DNA of 64,000 nt, taken from positions 1 to 64,000 of the forward strand of contig JAHCII010000003.1 of NCBI GenBank assembly GCA_026129305.1, given 5' to 3'. Each line of letters starts with the position of its first letter. Position 1 is the stretch's first letter. This DNA comes from Anaerolineales bacterium. Lineage in GTDB: Bacteria > Chloroflexota > Anaerolineae > Anaerolineales > UBA11579. Below are positions 63,946-64,000 of the stretch, piece by piece. A program made the position numbers and the translations under genes. Under the pieces are notes generated by a model. It did not search any database and was not told where the DNA came from. It saw only the letters and a program-made list of their open reading frames with translations.

Positions 63946-64000
63946 TCACTTCTCGTCGGATTCTTCAATATAACGTGCCAGCAGCATCGTCCCCAAGAAG
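63946..64000 (-). CDS. mrpF: MrpF/MnhF C-terminal end (partial)
   Basis: The last 17 codons are visible (FLGTMLLARYIEESDEK, stop TGA 63946-63948). A hydrophobic end and short charged tail just before mrpG fit MrpF. The rest is outside the window. Confidence 0.6.
   Translation of the reverse strand, partial: FLGTMLLARYIEESDEK

Overview
The window is a contiguous piece of chromosome with high G+C (about 60-65 % by eye). It is dense in operons and has no rRNA, tRNA, CRISPR, prophage or insertion sequence that I could recognise. The gene content points to the phylum Chloroflexota, probably class Anaerolineae. The main clues are tandem DUF2298 (Chlor_Arch_YYY) membrane proteins, an RpoC with a coiled-coil insert near the N-terminus, a RecG with a long N-terminal extension, the gene order rpe / Asp23 / DAK2 / DegV / recG / coaD, and several eukaryote-type kinases. 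This assignment is an inference from gene content; no database was searched.

Layout. 1-12063 (+): the end of a SAM methyltransferase, then four large polytopic membrane proteins of GT39/PMT and DUF2298 type, probably for cell-surface glycosylation. 12060-16648 (+): a Cmk-PlsC fusion and a 1070-residue hybrid sensor kinase, joined to the previous gene by ATGA overlaps. 16659-21266 (+): rpoC alone, without rpoB, with its own promoter, a structured leader of about 240 nt and a strong terminator. 21275-27039 (-): a TIM-barrel/SnoaL-like protein, an HD protein and a phnDCE-type phosphonate/phosphate importer. 27174-29368 (+): folC and a Gmad2 lipoprotein. 29615-36875 (-): a housekeeping block from rpe down to coaD and a coiled-coil protein. 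37015-40033: a small Ser/Thr kinase, an AT-richer islet with an XRE regulator, and small envelope genes. 40050-41968 (-): Hsp20 and an MFS transporter. 42058-47846 (-): a seven-gene phospho-signalling operon (Ser/Thr kinase with an eight-repeat PQQ propeller, PP2C, DnaJ-VWA fusion, zinc-ribbon FHA protein, small protein, response regulator). 47930-53776 (-): a metabolic operon of ornithine-cyclodeaminase family, RDD, FAD oxidoreductase, CinA and an amidohydrolase-CYTH fusion. 54116-59903 (-): a complete branched-chain amino acid type ABC importer. 60085-63553 (+): gyrB, an Imm5-like protein and folD. 63575-64000 (-): the end of an Mrp Na+/H+ antiporter operon.

The most notable items are four. 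The first is the kinase/phosphatase/VWA/FHA island, which resembles the TerY-P triads but has a J-domain and a beta-propeller. The second is the MTA/SAH-deaminase-like amidohydrolase fused to a CYTH domain. The third is the pair of DUF2298 proteins, one fused to a PMT-like half. The fourth is a recurring promoter design in which a TAnnnT-type -10 box lies only 6-9 nt before the start codon (at least nine genes), which implies widespread leaderless mRNAs. In two places such a -10 box sits in the loop of an intergenic hairpin.

Gene starts were chosen by Shine-Dalgarno sites, overlaps, -10 positions and family alignment from memory. Family calls rest on motifs I can see, so distant calls carry lower confidence.
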